Source: Rheinheimera pacifica
GTDB taxonomy: Bacteria > Pseudomonadota > Gammaproteobacteria > Enterobacterales > Alteromonadaceae
DNA: 64,000 bases
Assembly (NCBI RefSeq): GCF_024809855.1
Contig: NZ_JANUEM010000013.1
Coordinates: 1-64,000 of the forward strand
Direction of reading: 5' to 3'
This document shows, in pieces, positions 44,653 to 54,138 of this stretch. Within the stretch, counting starts at the first letter, position 1. Each line of letters begins with the position of its first letter. The notes below the pieces were generated by a model, which was not told where the DNA came from, did no database searches, and saw only the letters and a program-made list of their open reading frames with translations. Position numbers and translations under genes: made by a program.

Positions 44653-45102
44653 ATGACAGCCTTAGTACGTGAATTTACCCCTACACTCTATTCTGCACCA
44701 AACCTGTGGCAGCAGTTGGGTATTGCTGAGCGCGGGCCTAAATTATATCAGGCCCTGCATGAAGGATTTAGCTATAGCGTATTTGATAAGCTGTCCCTGG
44801 TATCTATGTTAGATAAAAAGCAGTTGGCGCAGATATGTCAGTTAGCGCCAGCTACATTAGCCCGGCGGGCAAAGCTGGGTAAGTTTACTCAGGAAGAAAG
44901 CGACCGGCTATATCGTTTTGCTACCGTGCTGGTGGCAGCCAATGCCTTGTTCAATAAAGATATGGTAGCAACCAAACGCTGGCTTACCGAACCTGTGTAT
45001 GGCCTTGGCGATAAAGCACCGCTGGACATGCTGGCTACCTCGGCCGAGACGCAGGCGATATTAGATTTAATTGGCCGCTTAGAACACGGTGTGTTTGCCT
45101 GA
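44653..45102 (+). CDS. Xre/MbcA/ParS-family antitoxin of a RES toxin
   Basis: 149 residues. The central segment is a helix-turn-helix-like region (about 50-85; LAPATLARRAKLGKFTQEESDRLYRF), and the C-terminal MbcA/ParS/Xre toxin-binding domain (DUF2384) has NALFNKDMVATKRWLTEPVYGLGDKAPLDMLATSAE. This architecture is the standard partner of RES-domain toxins. Its stop codon overlaps the toxin start (TGATG). It neutralises the toxin and probably represses the pair through the inverted repeat upstream. Confidence 0.9.
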   Translation: MTALVREFTPTLYSAPNLWQQLGIAERGPKLYQALHEGFSYSVFDKLSLVSMLDKKQLAQICQLAPATLARRAKLGKFTQEESDRLYRFATVLVAANALFNKDMVATKRWLTEPVYGLGDKAPLDMLATSAETQAILDLIGRLEHGVFA

Positions 45103-45563
45103 TGCAGCTGTATCGCTTAGTGCACAACAAATGGGCTGCACAAGCATTTGACGGCGAAGGAGCAAAACTTTATGGCGGACGCTGGAACAGTAAAGGTCAG
45201 CTATGTGTTTATACCGCAGGCTCTGAAGCTCTGGCCATACTGGAGATTATGGTACATTTAAACAACCGCAAAACACTGAAACAGTACAAACTATTCCAAT
45301 TAACTATTGCCGCCGAAGAAGTATTATCAGTTAGCCCGGCGAACCTGCCACTTAGCTGGCAACAACAACCCGCCAGCATTGACACAGCACGTATTGGGGA
45401 TAGCTGGCTGGCACAGCAAGCCAGCCTCGCGTTATCTGTACCCAGTGTTATTGCACCGCGCGAAAGCAATATATTGCTTAACCCACAGCATTCGCACTTT
45501 AATGAGTGTCTGGCAACAATTACCGAACTTGAATTTATGCCAGACCCTCGCCTAACGCTTTAA
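45102..45563 (+). CDS. RES-domain toxin (NAD+-degrading type)
   Basis: 153 residues, the usual length. LYGGRWNSKGQLCVYTAGSEALAILEIMVHL carries the conserved Arg, Tyr and Glu, and VIAPRESNILLNPQHSHF contains the Arg-Glu-Ser motif that gives the domain its name. Characterised RES toxins of RES-Xre pairs consume NAD+ (NAD+ phosphorylase or glycohydrolase activity). All of these motif residues appear intact. Its 3' end overlaps the convergent oxidoreductase gene by 12 bases. Confidence 0.9.
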   Translation: MQLYRLVHNKWAAQAFDGEGAKLYGGRWNSKGQLCVYTAGSEALAILEIMVHLNNRKTLKQYKLFQLTIAAEEVLSVSPANLPLSWQQQPASIDTARIGDSWLAQQASLALSVPSVIAPRESNILLNPQHSHFNECLATITELEFMPDPRLTL

Positions 45564-46433
45564 CCGCGCCAGCAAGCTGGAGGTATCCCAGCGGTTACCG
45601 CCCATTTGTTGTACTTCGCTGTAGAATTGATCCACCAGTGCCGTTAGCGGCAAATGGCTGCCATTCTCACGCGCTTCGCTAAGTGCTATACCCAAGTCTT
45701 TACGCATCCAGTCTACGGCAAAACCAAAGTCGTACTTGCCTTCAAGCATGGTTAGCGAGCGGTTTTGCATCTGCCAGGATGAAGCAGCACCTTGCGAAAT
45801 AACCTCTACTACCGCAGTTGCGTCTAAACCGGCGTTCTGGGCAAAGTTCAGCGCTTCGGCCAGGCCCTGCACCACCCCGGCAATACAAATCTGGTTTACC
45901 ATTTTCGCCAGTTGGCCACTGCCTGCAGGGCCAAGCAATTTAGCGCAACGCGAATAACTCATAATAGCGGCTTCAGCTTTAGCAAAATCGTCACTTTCGC
46001 CACCAATCATTACTGTTAATACGCCGTTTTCAGCACCAGTCTGGCCGCCGGATACCGGCGCATCTAAAAAGCCAATCCTCTGCTGTTTTGCAGCTTGTGC
46101 CAGCTCACGGGCTAAATTGGCCGAAGCAGTAGTATGATCAACCAGCACTGAACCTGCTGCCATACCGGCTAAAACGCCATGCCCGCCGTATACTACCGAG
46201 CGTACATCGTTGTCATTACCCACGCACATAAACACCAGTGCAGCGCCGTGCACAGCTTTGGCTGGGGTATCGGCATAACCACCACCATATTGCGCAGCCC
46301 ATTTTTCTGCCTTAGCAACAGTGCGGTTATACACTGTTACCTGATAACCTTTTTGTTGCAGGTAACCCGCCATCGGGTAACCCATTACCCCCAGGCCGAT
46401 AAACGCGACCTTATTCTCACTATTAATTGACAT
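45552..46433 (-). CDS. NAD(P)-dependent beta-hydroxyacid dehydrogenase-family oxidoreductase
   Basis: 293 residues of the 3-hydroxyisobutyrate dehydrogenase / tartronate semialdehyde reductase superfamily. VAFIGLGVMGYPMAGYLQ is the nucleotide site, LDAPVSGGQTGAENGVL the substrate motif and GPAGSGQLAKMVNQICIAG the catalytic-lysine segment. It is a paralogue of mmsB but lies outside the valine operon. Substrate unknown; it may act on 2-hydroxy-3-oxopropionate or a succinate-semialdehyde-like compound. It is convergent with the RES toxin and divergent from the glutathione peroxidase gene. Confidence 0.85.
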   Translation of the reverse strand: MSINSENKVAFIGLGVMGYPMAGYLQQKGYQVTVYNRTVAKAEKWAAQYGGGYADTPAKAVHGAALVFMCVGNDNDVRSVVYGGHGVLAGMAAGSVLVDHTTASANLARELAQAAKQQRIGFLDAPVSGGQTGAENGVLTVMIGGESDDFAKAEAAIMSYSRCAKLLGPAGSGQLAKMVNQICIAGVVQGLAEALNFAQNAGLDATAVVEVISQGAASSWQMQNRSLTMLEGKYDFGFAVDWMRKDLGIALSEARENGSHLPLTALVDQFYSEVQQMGGNRWDTSSLLARLKR

Positions 46434-46519
46434 ATTAATGACTTAAAACTGTGACATACTGTGGCACAAAGCTTACAAAGATCTCAGCACGATTGAAAGC
46501 ACTTAAATAAGGAAACGGT

Positions 46520-46999
46520 ATGGCTAATGTGCACCAATATAAGGTAAAAGACGCCAACGGTAATGACATAGATCTGAGCCAGTATCGTGGCAAGGTATTG
46601 CTGGTCGTTAACACCGCAAGCCAATGTGGCTTTACACCACAATATAAAGAGCTGGAACAGCTACACCAAAAATACAAAGATAAAGGCCTGGTTATACTGG
46701 CGTTTCCCTGTAACCAGTTTGGCGGCCAGGAACCCGGTTCCGATAATGAAATCCAGCAGTTTTGTGAACTGAATTACGGCGTCAGTTTTCCGGTTATGGC
46801 AAAACTGGCGGTAAATGGCCCGGAAGCCTCACCACTGTTTGAATACTTAAAAGACTCAGCGCGAGGCTTAATGAAAACCCGCGCTATCAAGTGGAACTTC
46901 ACCAAGTTTTTGGTAAATAAAGACGGTGATGTGGTTAAACGCTATGCCCCGCGCACCAAACCCGCCAGTATTGCCCAATCAATAGAAGATTTGCTGTAA
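46520..46999 (+). CDS. Glutathione peroxidase-family thiol peroxidase
   Basis: 159 residues. The peroxidatic residue is Cys36 in [12 protein letters not shown] (cysteine form, not selenocysteine); the Gln in [12 protein letters not shown] and the Trp in [10 protein letters not shown] complete the catalytic triad. It reduces hydrogen peroxide or lipid hydroperoxides using thioredoxin or glutathione. No signal peptide is present, so it is cytoplasmic. A weak stem-loop (CCAGCGC/GCGCTGG) follows at 47007-47028. Confidence 0.92.
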   Translation: MANVHQYKVKDANGNDIDLSQYRGKVLLVVNTASQCGFTPQYKELEQLHQKYKDKGLVILAFPCNQFGGQEPGSDNEIQQFCELNYGVSFPVMAKLAVNGPEASPLFEYLKDSARGLMKTRAIKWNFTKFLVNKDGDVVKRYAPRTKPASIAQSIEDLL

Positions 47000-47069
47000 C
47001 TTTGATCCAGCGCTAAATATTGCGCTGGTATTTGCGCTAAGCTTTATGGCAAATAATGGGAGAGATACC

Positions 47070-48059
47070 ATGAAAGTTGCCGTATTCAGTGCAAAAAAAT
47101 ATGACAAAGACGGCTTCAGCCAATGGGCTGACCGTAGCCTGCAATTTAGCTACCACGAAACCCGGTTAAATAAAGACAGCGTAAAACTGGCTGCCGGCAG
47201 CCATGCTGTGTGTGTATTTGTTAACGACGAGCTGGATGCAGAAGTACTACAACAGCTGTCAGAGCTCGGCATCGAAATGATAGCGTTACGCTGCGCTGGT
47301 TTTAATAATGTTGATCTGGACGCTGCCAAAATCCTTGGCATTCGTGTCTCACGGGTACCGGCTTACTCACCTGAAGCAGTAGCCGAGCATACTGTAGGTA
47401 TGATGTTATGCCTTAACCGCAAACTGCATAAAGCTTATAACCGGGTACGTGATGATAACTTTGCGCTGGACGGCCTGCTCGGCTTTAACCTGTTTGGCAA
47501 AACAGTAGGTTTAATTGGCACCGGCCGTATTGGCCTTGCCACAGCGCGGATACTACGCGGTTTCGGTTGCCAGCTACTGTGCCATGATATTGCACAAAAC
47601 CCACATATTACCGAGCTGGGCGGTCGCTATGTGCCACTGGCCGAATTATATGCCAGAAGCGATATTATCAGCCTGCACTGCCCGCTTACACCCGATACAA
47701 AGCATCTGATTAACCACTACAGCATTGGCAGCATGAAAGATGGTGTAATGTTAATAAACACCAGCCGCGGCGCACTAATCGATAGCAAAGCGGTAATAGC
47801 CGGGCTGAAAAACCGCAAAATTGGTTATCTCGGCTTAGACGTATACGAGCAGGAAGCCGATTTATTCTTTGAAAACCTGTCAGAGCAGGTTATAGACGAC
47901 GAGGTATTTAAACGCCTGCTAACTTTCCCTAATGTGCTAATCACCGGCCATCAGGCGTTTTTTACCAAAGAGGCATTGCAGGAAATTTGTCAGGTAACCA
48001 GTGATAATTTACTGGCATTTGCCAGTAGTACTGCCACCGGCAACGAATTAGTCAACTAA
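47070..48059 (+). CDS. D-lactate dehydrogenase (2-hydroxyacid dehydrogenase family)
   Basis: 329 residues. The NAD site is [17 protein letters not shown]; Arg in NTSRGALID, Glu in [11 protein letters not shown] and His in [12 protein letters not shown] are the catalytic residues of the D-2-hydroxyacid dehydrogenases. The LFFEN/FTKEAL pattern is that of E. coli LdhA. It reduces pyruvate to D-lactate in fermentation. The ATG at 47070 is preferred (GGGAGAG upstream). It is followed by a strong stem-loop at 48067. Confidence 0.9.
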   Translation: MKVAVFSAKKYDKDGFSQWADRSLQFSYHETRLNKDSVKLAAGSHAVCVFVNDELDAEVLQQLSELGIEMIALRCAGFNNVDLDAAKILGIRVSRVPAYSPEAVAEHTVGMMLCLNRKLHKAYNRVRDDNFALDGLLGFNLFGKTVGLIGTGRIGLATARILRGFGCQLLCHDIAQNPHITELGGRYVPLAELYARSDIISLHCPLTPDTKHLINHYSIGSMKDGVMLINTSRGALIDSKAVIAGLKNRKIGYLGLDVYEQEADLFFENLSEQVIDDEVFKRLLTFPNVLITGHQAFFTKEALQEICQVTSDNLLAFASSTATGNELVN

Positions 48060-48066
48060 AACAGCA

Positions 48067-48088
48067 AGGGGCGCAATTAAGCGCCCCT
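48067..48088. terminator. Stem-loop between ldhA-like and DUF2750 genes
   Basis: AGGGGCGC pairs perfectly with GCGCCCCT around AATTAA, eight bases after the lactate dehydrogenase stop; ATTTTTA follows after a short gap. It lies between two convergent genes and may serve both. Confidence 0.65.
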
Positions 48089-48114
48089 ACGGTATTTTTA
48101 ACAGCACGACAACG

Positions 48115-48504
48115 TTAGTCTTCCTGCATTTCATTTAACAGGGTTTCTGCCAGCTCATCAGGCATTACTACCACGCCCGGGCCATCAGTGTCCGGCAGCA
48201 CGGCAATTGCCAGCTCGTCGCCGTTTAAGCCTGACGTCCATTTATCCAGCCAGGTGTCCACATCAACAGCCTGAGCAGAACAATGCGCCCACTCACCCTC
48301 AATCCACTGTTCAGCAAGTTCGGCATGTGGCCATACCGGAATACAACGCTCGTCTTCAGCACTTACCAGTACAAAACCGTCTTCATCGGTTAAAATCCAG
48401 ATTTTTTCCAGATCAGCAACCGCCTGAATAAAATAAGTGTAACGCTGCTCAGCGTCTAATGCAGTGATGCGTTTAAGCTCTTCAGCCGTTAATTGATAAT
48501 CCAT
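48115..48504 (-). CDS. DUF2750 protein
   Basis: 129 acidic residues, soluble. It starts with LTAEELKRITALDAEQRYTYFIQAVADLEKIW and contains VLVSAEDERCIPVWPHAELAEQW, both diagnostic for the DUF2750 family found in Gammaproteobacteria; its function is unknown. It resembles SUKH/immunity-like small proteins in composition but no toxin is adjacent. Monocistronic by position, upstream of nothing on the same strand for 70 bases. Confidence 0.85.
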   Translation of the reverse strand: MDYQLTAEELKRITALDAEQRYTYFIQAVADLEKIWILTDEDGFVLVSAEDERCIPVWPHAELAEQWIEGEWAHCSAQAVDVDTWLDKWTSGLNGDELAIAVLPDTDGPGVVVMPDELAETLLNEMQED

Positions 48505-48576
48505 AAGTGGTTCCTGTTCAGCGGATCAATAATGCCGCTAATGATGACGGATCCAGCGGCTTTTTACCATGATTAA

Positions 48577-49005
48577 TTACACCAGCCAGAGGTTACCAAA
48601 CCAAATTAATATGGCGTACCGTGCTGCCTTACCCACCAGCACCAGCAACATAAATACTTTAAACCGCACCTTCAGCACACCGGCGACTAAAGTTAAAGGA
48701 TCGCCCACCACCGGTAACCAGGCAAATAATAAACTCCAGCTGCCAAAGCGCTGAAACTGCTGCTGTGCCCGGCCAAGTGCAGCCTCAGAAACCGGGAACC
48801 AGCGCTTATGCTGAAATTTAAGTAACTTCAGCCCCAGGTACCAGTTAATACAACTACCCAGCGTATTACCCGCCGTAGCGGCCACAAACAACCATAGTGA
48901 GTTATAGCCTTGCTGTAACAAAGCCAGCAGCAATATTTCACTGGATGCTGGAAATAACGTAGCGGCTAATAAGCCGCTACAAAACAGCGAAAAATAAGCC
49001 AGCAC
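48577..49005 (-). CDS. YqaA/DedA-type membrane protein
   Basis: 142 residues with four to five hydrophobic segments and the SNARE-associated/VTT family core: SSEILLLALLQQGYN, GNTLGSCINWYLG and SWLLFAWLPVVGDPLTLVAGVL-like segment near residue 95. Short DedA relatives such as YqaA are inner-membrane proteins with proposed lipid-transport roles. It lies three bases downstream of the MAPEG gene on the same strand, so it is probably co-transcribed. Confidence 0.83.
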   Translation of the reverse strand: MLAYFSLFCSGLLAATLFPASSEILLLALLQQGYNSLWLFVAATAGNTLGSCINWYLGLKLLKFQHKRWFPVSEAALGRAQQQFQRFGSWSLLFAWLPVVGDPLTLVAGVLKVRFKVFMLLVLVGKAARYAILIWFGNLWLV

Positions 49006-49008
49006 TAA

Positions 49009-49428
49009 TCAGGCCACCAGCACCTGCCAGGCTAAACGCAGCCAAATTAACCACAAAGCCAGGCACGCTGATAAAAACAAATTAAAGCGCAGCCGCACAT
49101 TATTGCTGCCAATATGCACGACAGTATGCAGTATTCGCAACAATACAAAAGCAGCGCCTAAAAGCACATAGCCCAAATCAGCCAAACCCAGTTGCAATGT
49201 AAACAACACACTGAATAAATACAGCATCGGCATCTGAAACTGGTTATCAAAATTACGGCTGGTGGCAATAACCTGCTCATTGGCCCCCGTCAGGTTCATG
49301 GTTTTAAATGCGGCTACGGTAATTTCTTTATTTTTAGCCGCCCTGATGCGGCGTTTGCCCATCAGTACCATCACCACGCTGGTAAGCAATATCTGCACAA
49401 ACACTGGCAGCAAGATCAGTTTTTCCAT
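49009..49428 (-). CDS. MAPEG-family membrane protein
   Basis: 139 residues with four hydrophobic helices and the conserved ATSRNFDNQFQMPMLYLFSVLFT segment (N-x-x-E/Q-x-x-P-type motif of MAPEG proteins), then RILHTVVHIGSNNVRLR. Eukaryotic MAPEG members use glutathione for eicosanoid or detoxification reactions; the bacterial proteins are largely uncharacterised. The ATG at 49428 is chosen over an upstream TTG. Paired with the YqaA-like gene. Confidence 0.82.
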   Translation of the reverse strand: MEKLILLPVFVQILLTSVVMVLMGKRRIRAAKNKEITVAAFKTMNLTGANEQVIATSRNFDNQFQMPMLYLFSVLFTLQLGLADLGYVLLGAAFVLLRILHTVVHIGSNNVRLRFNLFLSACLALWLIWLRLAWQVLVA

Positions 49429-49569
49429 TTTATTCTCCAAATTTAATCCGCTCAGAGCTTAATGCAGCCAGGTTAAAGATACCAGTGTCTTAATTCTGTC
49501 ATCTCATGCCTTTATATTTCAGGCAGTGATATTGCTATACTGCATCGTCTTTTTTAGTTGGATGATGCA

Positions 49570-50163
49570 ATGGCGCAATTATATTTTTACTACTCGGCAA
49601 TGAACGCCGGTAAATCAACCTCTTTACTGCAAAGTGCATATAACTATCAGGAAAGAGGTATGACAGTGGCTATTTACACCGCCGCACTGGATAACCGCTA
49701 TGGCCTGGGCAAAGTAAGCTCGCGCATTGGCCTGGCAATGGATGCCCATATTTTTAATGGCAGCTTTAATTTTGTCAGCCATGTAACACAGCTAAAAGCA
49801 CAGGGCCGTTTAGATTGCGTATTAATAGACGAAGCACAGTTTTTATCCAAGGCCCAGGTGCGCCAGCTAACCGATGTCGTCGACAATTTACATATACCGG
49901 TGCTGGCCTTTGGCCTGCGAACTGACTTTTTAGGCGAAACCTTTGCTGGTAGCGAAGCACTGCTGGCCTGGGCCGATAAACTGATAGAGCTGAAAACCAT
50001 TTGCCATTGTGGCCGCAAAGCCAACTTTGTTGTGCGGTTAGACGAGCATGGCAAGGCGGCAACCGAAGGCTCGCAGGTACAAATTGGTGGCAATGAAAGC
50101 TACGTATCCATGTGCCGAGCTCACTTTAAAGCCCTGGTATGGCAAGGCCAAACAACGGAGTAA
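49570..50163 (+). CDS. tdk: Thymidine kinase
   Basis: 197 residues of the type II (E. coli-like) thymidine kinases. [21 protein letters not shown] holds the P-loop, [10 protein letters not shown] the Walker B-type metal and substrate site, and the zinc ligands lie in TICHCGRKA and YVSMCRAHF. It salvages thymidine to dTMP. The ATG at 49570 gives the typical N-terminus. It is four bases upstream of the next gene and probably co-transcribed with it. Confidence 0.94.
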   Translation: MAQLYFYYSAMNAGKSTSLLQSAYNYQERGMTVAIYTAALDNRYGLGKVSSRIGLAMDAHIFNGSFNFVSHVTQLKAQGRLDCVLIDEAQFLSKAQVRQLTDVVDNLHIPVLAFGLRTDFLGETFAGSEALLAWADKLIELKTICHCGRKANFVVRLDEHGKAATEGSQVQIGGNESYVSMCRAHFKALVWQGQTTE

Positions 50164-50166
50164 AAC

Positions 50167-51183
50167 ATGAAAATTCTCTATGGTGTGCAGGCAACAGGAA
50201 ATGGTCATATCAGCCGTGCCCGCGCCATGGGGAAATATCTGGCGAAAGCCGGAGTGCAGGTAGACTACCTGTTTTCCGGCCGTCCTGCCGACCAACTGTT
50301 TGATATGCAGCAGTTTGGCAATTATCAGGTTAAACGCGGTTTAACCTTCGTGACTAAAGCCGGCAAAGTCAATTACTGGCAAACGCTGCAACAAGCGTCA
50401 GTAAAAACGCTGTGGCAGGATATTAAAACCCTCGATTGCAGCAGCTATGATCTGGTTCTGACGGATTTTGAGCCCATTACCGCACACGCCGCAAAGCAGC
50501 AAAATAAGCACAGCGTAGCGCTTGGCCATCAGTATGCCTTTTTGCATAAAATCCCGATGGAGCACGCCAACCTGGTTACACACCTTATGTTCCGCCATTT
50601 TGCTCCGGCACAAATACAATTGGGCCTGCACTGGCACCATTTTAACCAGCCCATCCTGCCACCTATTATCGACGAGGCTGAGCACAACACAGCCATAGAA
50701 GCCAATAAAGTGCTGGTATATTTACCATTTGAAGACCAACAGCAGGTTATTCGCCTGTTAAAACCATTAACCGGATTTCAGTTTTGCCTGTATGGCCCCG
50801 GTTTGGCTAAAGCAGCTATCGGCCACATACAAACTCACCCACCTGCGCTGCACGCTTTTAAAGCCGATTTAACCAACTCCAGCCATGTACTGAGTAATGC
50901 CGGTTTTGAACTGATAAGCGAGGCGCTGCAACTGCAAAAACACATTATGGTAAAGCCGCTGCAAGGCCAGATGGAGCAACAATCCAATGCTCTGGCGCTG
51001 CAGCAACTGCAATTAGCCAGCCGCACCGACAGCCTCAGCACCAATGTAATTGCGAAATGGTTAAACGAAAAACAGCATCACGGCACAGTAAACTACCCCA
51101 ACGTTGCCAGCGCTATTTGCAACTGGCTGCTGCAAGATACGCCGGACGAAGTAAATACCCTGAGTAAAACACTATGGAGCTAA
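50167..51183 (+). CDS. Glycosyltransferase of the MJ1255/VC2487 (GT28-like) family
   Basis: 338 residues. MKILYGVQATGNGHISRARAMGKYL at the start and the C-terminal SNAGFELISEALQLQKHIMVKPLQGQMEQQSNAL give a GT-B-fold, MurG/GT28-like donor site. This conserved but uncharacterised family is found in many Gammaproteobacteria and archaea; the sugar and acceptor are unknown. No membrane segment is present. It follows tdk by three bases and is followed by a bidirectional terminator at 51237. Confidence 0.82.
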   Translation: MKILYGVQATGNGHISRARAMGKYLAKAGVQVDYLFSGRPADQLFDMQQFGNYQVKRGLTFVTKAGKVNYWQTLQQASVKTLWQDIKTLDCSSYDLVLTDFEPITAHAAKQQNKHSVALGHQYAFLHKIPMEHANLVTHLMFRHFAPAQIQLGLHWHHFNQPILPPIIDEAEHNTAIEANKVLVYLPFEDQQQVIRLLKPLTGFQFCLYGPGLAKAAIGHIQTHPPALHAFKADLTNSSHVLSNAGFELISEALQLQKHIMVKPLQGQMEQQSNALALQQLQLASRTDSLSTNVIAKWLNEKQHHGTVNYPNVASAICNWLLQDTPDEVNTLSKTLWS

Positions 51184-51236
51184 AGCGCTAAGGGGTATTG
51201 GGGGCGGCGTAACCGGTTTATTATTGCCACACAGTA

Positions 51237-51262
51237 AAACGGGAAGCCAGGCTTCCCGTTTT
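51237..51262. terminator. Bidirectional intrinsic terminator
   Basis: AAAACGGGAAGCC pairs perfectly with GGCTTCCCGTTTT with essentially no extra loop, flanked by T-rich sequence on one side and A-rich on the other. It lies between the convergent tdk unit and the YjbH operon, serving both. Confidence 0.88.
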
Positions 51263-51289
51263 GTTTTTCTGCCAATCAAAGCCACTGGC

Positions 51290-53398
51290 TTAGTCGTAGA
51301 ATGGTGAACGCTGCTCGGTAGCGTTAATCAAAGTATTAGGCCGGTTCAGTGGCTGGCCACCATCTCTGGCAATCGGTACCCAGGGTAAGCGCCCACGTCC
51401 TGTAGCCGGGCGTAGCGAGAACAAATCAAAGGGGATTGATAAATAGAAGCCTTTGGTAAAGCTGCCTTCGCCATATTCCGCTGACGACACATTGGTAAAG
51501 GCCGCATAAGCGCCCACTATGATGCCGCTATCAAAGCGCTTGGCAAAATCGACATTTACCCCCCTATCCTTTGCCAAAAACTGGCCAATATTAAATGTCA
51601 GCTGGGTATCCGGTAAAAACTCGGGCTTCCAGTATACATTTACGTGGCCGGTAAAGGTTTTATAGTCAAAAAAGTCCAGATCGTTCTCATAAGAGCGTTG
51701 GCGTACATAGTTAATATCAAAACCAATAGCAAAGTTAGAATCTACCGGGCGGTATAACATTTCACCACCCACACCACCAAACATCATCTCCAGATAACCA
51801 CCATAAGCCTGGGCATAAATATCCGATGCTATTTGGTCCTGCCATTGCAAATACAAATTTTCCATCGACACTGTACTGCGGGTTACATATTCACGGATAT
51901 AAGTACGTACCCTGGGTAGCGGCGTATTTTGCGCATCAACTTTATAATTAAATTTATCAAAGTTCTCCAGCAAGGTTACTTTAGCCGCACCGTTAACACT
52001 AAAATTACTGGTTAAATTATAACCGGCATTCGCTAACACTCCGCCCTGATACATATAAAAGTTTTCAGGGTTACCAAAGGTTTGGATCCAAAATGTTTCA
52101 ACACCGGTATAAAAACCGGTCTGATCCGGCAACTCGGTCAAACCAAGCGTTCGGAGCTCCGGCTGCTGGCGCACATAAGTTGATTTTACGTCACTGTGCA
52201 ACGAATCATAGCGGGCAGCACTAATAAACTGCTGAGCATCCACTACTGTTTCTACCATTGGCAGGTTGCCATTATAGTTTACTATGCGGTAGGTTTTAAT
52301 ATTAGCCGGTACTTCTGTGGCTAAAATCCGGCTAATCCGCTCAATAGCCTCATCATGGTCACGATAAGAGACCTGCTGGCCATACAATACAAACTCATCA
52401 TCAGTCATCTGAGACGAACGCAGCACAAAACCGGCCTCCGTGAACAATGCCGTAGGCAAAGCATCACGGTCGGTAATTTGCTTAGTGCCGTCTAACTGTT
52501 CAGGAATAATACGTGGTGCAGGCTTTATTTTATGCATTACAACATTATGTAAATTCATAGAATAATGTACACCAAAACCCAGGGTATTACCGCGCTGATA
52601 ATTCAAATCAAAGTTAAAATCTCTCCAGCGATATACAGCGCCAATATTCCAGCGGCTATCTTGCTCAAGCTTACCAGCGCTGTCGTTCTGGTAGTCATTA
52701 CCTTCATACTCCAGTTTTAAACGCAACGGCCGCCACGGCGTTTGGTATTCAATACCGCCAAATAATGCCGCCGGGCCTTTAAAAAACTGATCATAATCTA
52801 TCTTACCGCCTTGCCCGCTAAAACCGCCTGGCCGGCTGCAAAAGCTGTCTTTTATCTCACAAAACGGGTTTTTAGTGTTGCCACTGTTACCTAAATAACC
52901 CCAGCCCATACCAAGGTGAAAATCAAAATCACCCCACTTCTTGCTTAAGCTGATAAATTCACTTTCAAAAAAGCCGGTCCCGCCAAAGTCGCGAAAACCA
53001 ACAGATACCTGAGGTAAATAGGTACTCTCCTGCAGTAAACGAAACTTAACATCTATACCCTTATCTTTTAACGTCTGATCGCCGCTAAAGCCAGGAAAAG
53101 GACTATATAACCGGGTACGCACATCGGTGTAGCGCACGGTAGATTCCATCCAGTCAAATAACTGAATACTTACCGACCATAAGCGATACTCTTCGTTGTC
53201 GGTGTAGTTTATCGATAAATCACCGGCCGGCGCCATACGGGCTGTTGGCGTCTGAATTAATCCCACGCCACCGTGCGCCATTTGCGACACACCTGCCGCG
53301 CTTTGCTGCCAGCTGTCGCTGCCATCAGCTTTGGCAACCAAGGGCTGCAACGCCAGACTAATTAAAGAAAGTAAAAACGGAATACGTACTGCAGTCAT
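51290..53398 (-). CDS. YjbH/GfcD-type outer-membrane capsule protein
   Basis: 702 residues. A signal peptide (about 1-24, ending LVAKADG) is followed by MAHGGVGLIQTPTARMAPAGDLSINY, the conserved YjbH start, and a long series of alternating beta strands ending in LSIPFDLFSLRPATGRGRLPW. YjbH and GfcD are outer-membrane beta proteins needed for group 4 capsule or related EPS secretion. Its start overlaps the GfcC stop (ATGA). Last gene of the gfc-like operon. Confidence 0.87.
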   Translation of the reverse strand: MTAVRIPFLLSLISLALQPLVAKADGSDSWQQSAAGVSQMAHGGVGLIQTPTARMAPAGDLSINYTDNEEYRLWSVSIQLFDWMESTVRYTDVRTRLYSPFPGFSGDQTLKDKGIDVKFRLLQESTYLPQVSVGFRDFGGTGFFESEFISLSKKWGDFDFHLGMGWGYLGNSGNTKNPFCEIKDSFCSRPGGFSGQGGKIDYDQFFKGPAALFGGIEYQTPWRPLRLKLEYEGNDYQNDSAGKLEQDSRWNIGAVYRWRDFNFDLNYQRGNTLGFGVHYSMNLHNVVMHKIKPAPRIIPEQLDGTKQITDRDALPTALFTEAGFVLRSSQMTDDEFVLYGQQVSYRDHDEAIERISRILATEVPANIKTYRIVNYNGNLPMVETVVDAQQFISAARYDSLHSDVKSTYVRQQPELRTLGLTELPDQTGFYTGVETFWIQTFGNPENFYMYQGGVLANAGYNLTSNFSVNGAAKVTLLENFDKFNYKVDAQNTPLPRVRTYIREYVTRSTVSMENLYLQWQDQIASDIYAQAYGGYLEMMFGGVGGEMLYRPVDSNFAIGFDINYVRQRSYENDLDFFDYKTFTGHVNVYWKPEFLPDTQLTFNIGQFLAKDRGVNVDFAKRFDSGIIVGAYAAFTNVSSAEYGEGSFTKGFYLSIPFDLFSLRPATGRGRLPWVPIARDGGQPLNRPNTLINATEQRSPFYD

Positions 53399-54138
53399 GG
53401 CAACACCCTGTGGCTGGCAAGCTCAAGTAAACGCTTATTTAATATATCTAACTGTGAACTAAACAGCTGGCTTTGCAGCGGAATAAAAACCTGAGCTCCG
53501 GGCATAGCTTCTATATGAGCATGGTTCCAGTAGGCTGCACCAGCAGCTTGTACTTTACCGTTTGGCTGCAGCAGTATCAGCTCAGCAACATCAGCCAATG
53601 GCGTTGGCTGCGCCGAGATAATATAGTCAGCAGCCGCTGCGGCTCCTCGATGCGTTACCGTCATCTCCGAGCTTAGCGCACCAAACAGATACACACTGGC
53701 AGGGCGCTGTTTTAGCTGTAATAAATAAGCGCCGTTATCAAAACGCGGGTTAAACTCTGGTCGTACCCGGGCCAAATCATAATCTATTGGCATCGCAATA
53801 CGTTTTGCCAAACGCCAGGACGCCAGTTGGCGCTCCAGTGATTCCATAGTAGTAAAAAAATCACTGTCAGCGGCGTTTTGTTGTTTTAACTGGGCTATTT
53901 GTTGTAACAATTGCTGGCGCAGTTGCTCCGGCTGGTCTGAGTTCAGCTGATACAACGCTGCTGCGGGCCAGTACCAATTGCTTTGCAAAGCAACCGGGGC
54001 CAGCACTTCATGTAGCCGAGGGTTAGCATCAAACTGACGGCGGTTACCATTAATATCTACCGTTACTGCAGCGTAAACTGTGGGTGCAATCAGCAATGCA
54101 CTAAAAACTAACTGTTTAAGCATATTTAAGTTCTTCAT
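53395..54138 (-). CDS. GfcC/YjbG-type periplasmic capsule protein
   Basis: 247 residues with signal peptide (about 1-23, ending PTVYA). RLHEVLAPVALQSNWYWPAAALYQLN and the C-terminal VFIPLQSQLFSSQLDILNKRLLELASHR are features of GfcC, a periplasmic protein required for group 4 capsule assembly whose fold resembles domains of the exporter Wza. It overlaps the genes on both sides by four bases, so GfcB, GfcC and YjbH are translationally coupled. Confidence 0.86.
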   Translation of the reverse strand: MKNLNMLKQLVFSALLIAPTVYAAVTVDINGNRRQFDANPRLHEVLAPVALQSNWYWPAAALYQLNSDQPEQLRQQLLQQIAQLKQQNAADSDFFTTMESLERQLASWRLAKRIAMPIDYDLARVRPEFNPRFDNGAYLLQLKQRPASVYLFGALSSEMTVTHRGAAAAADYIISAQPTPLADVAELILLQPNGKVQAAGAAYWNHAHIEAMPGAQVFIPLQSQLFSSQLDILNKRLLELASHRVLP

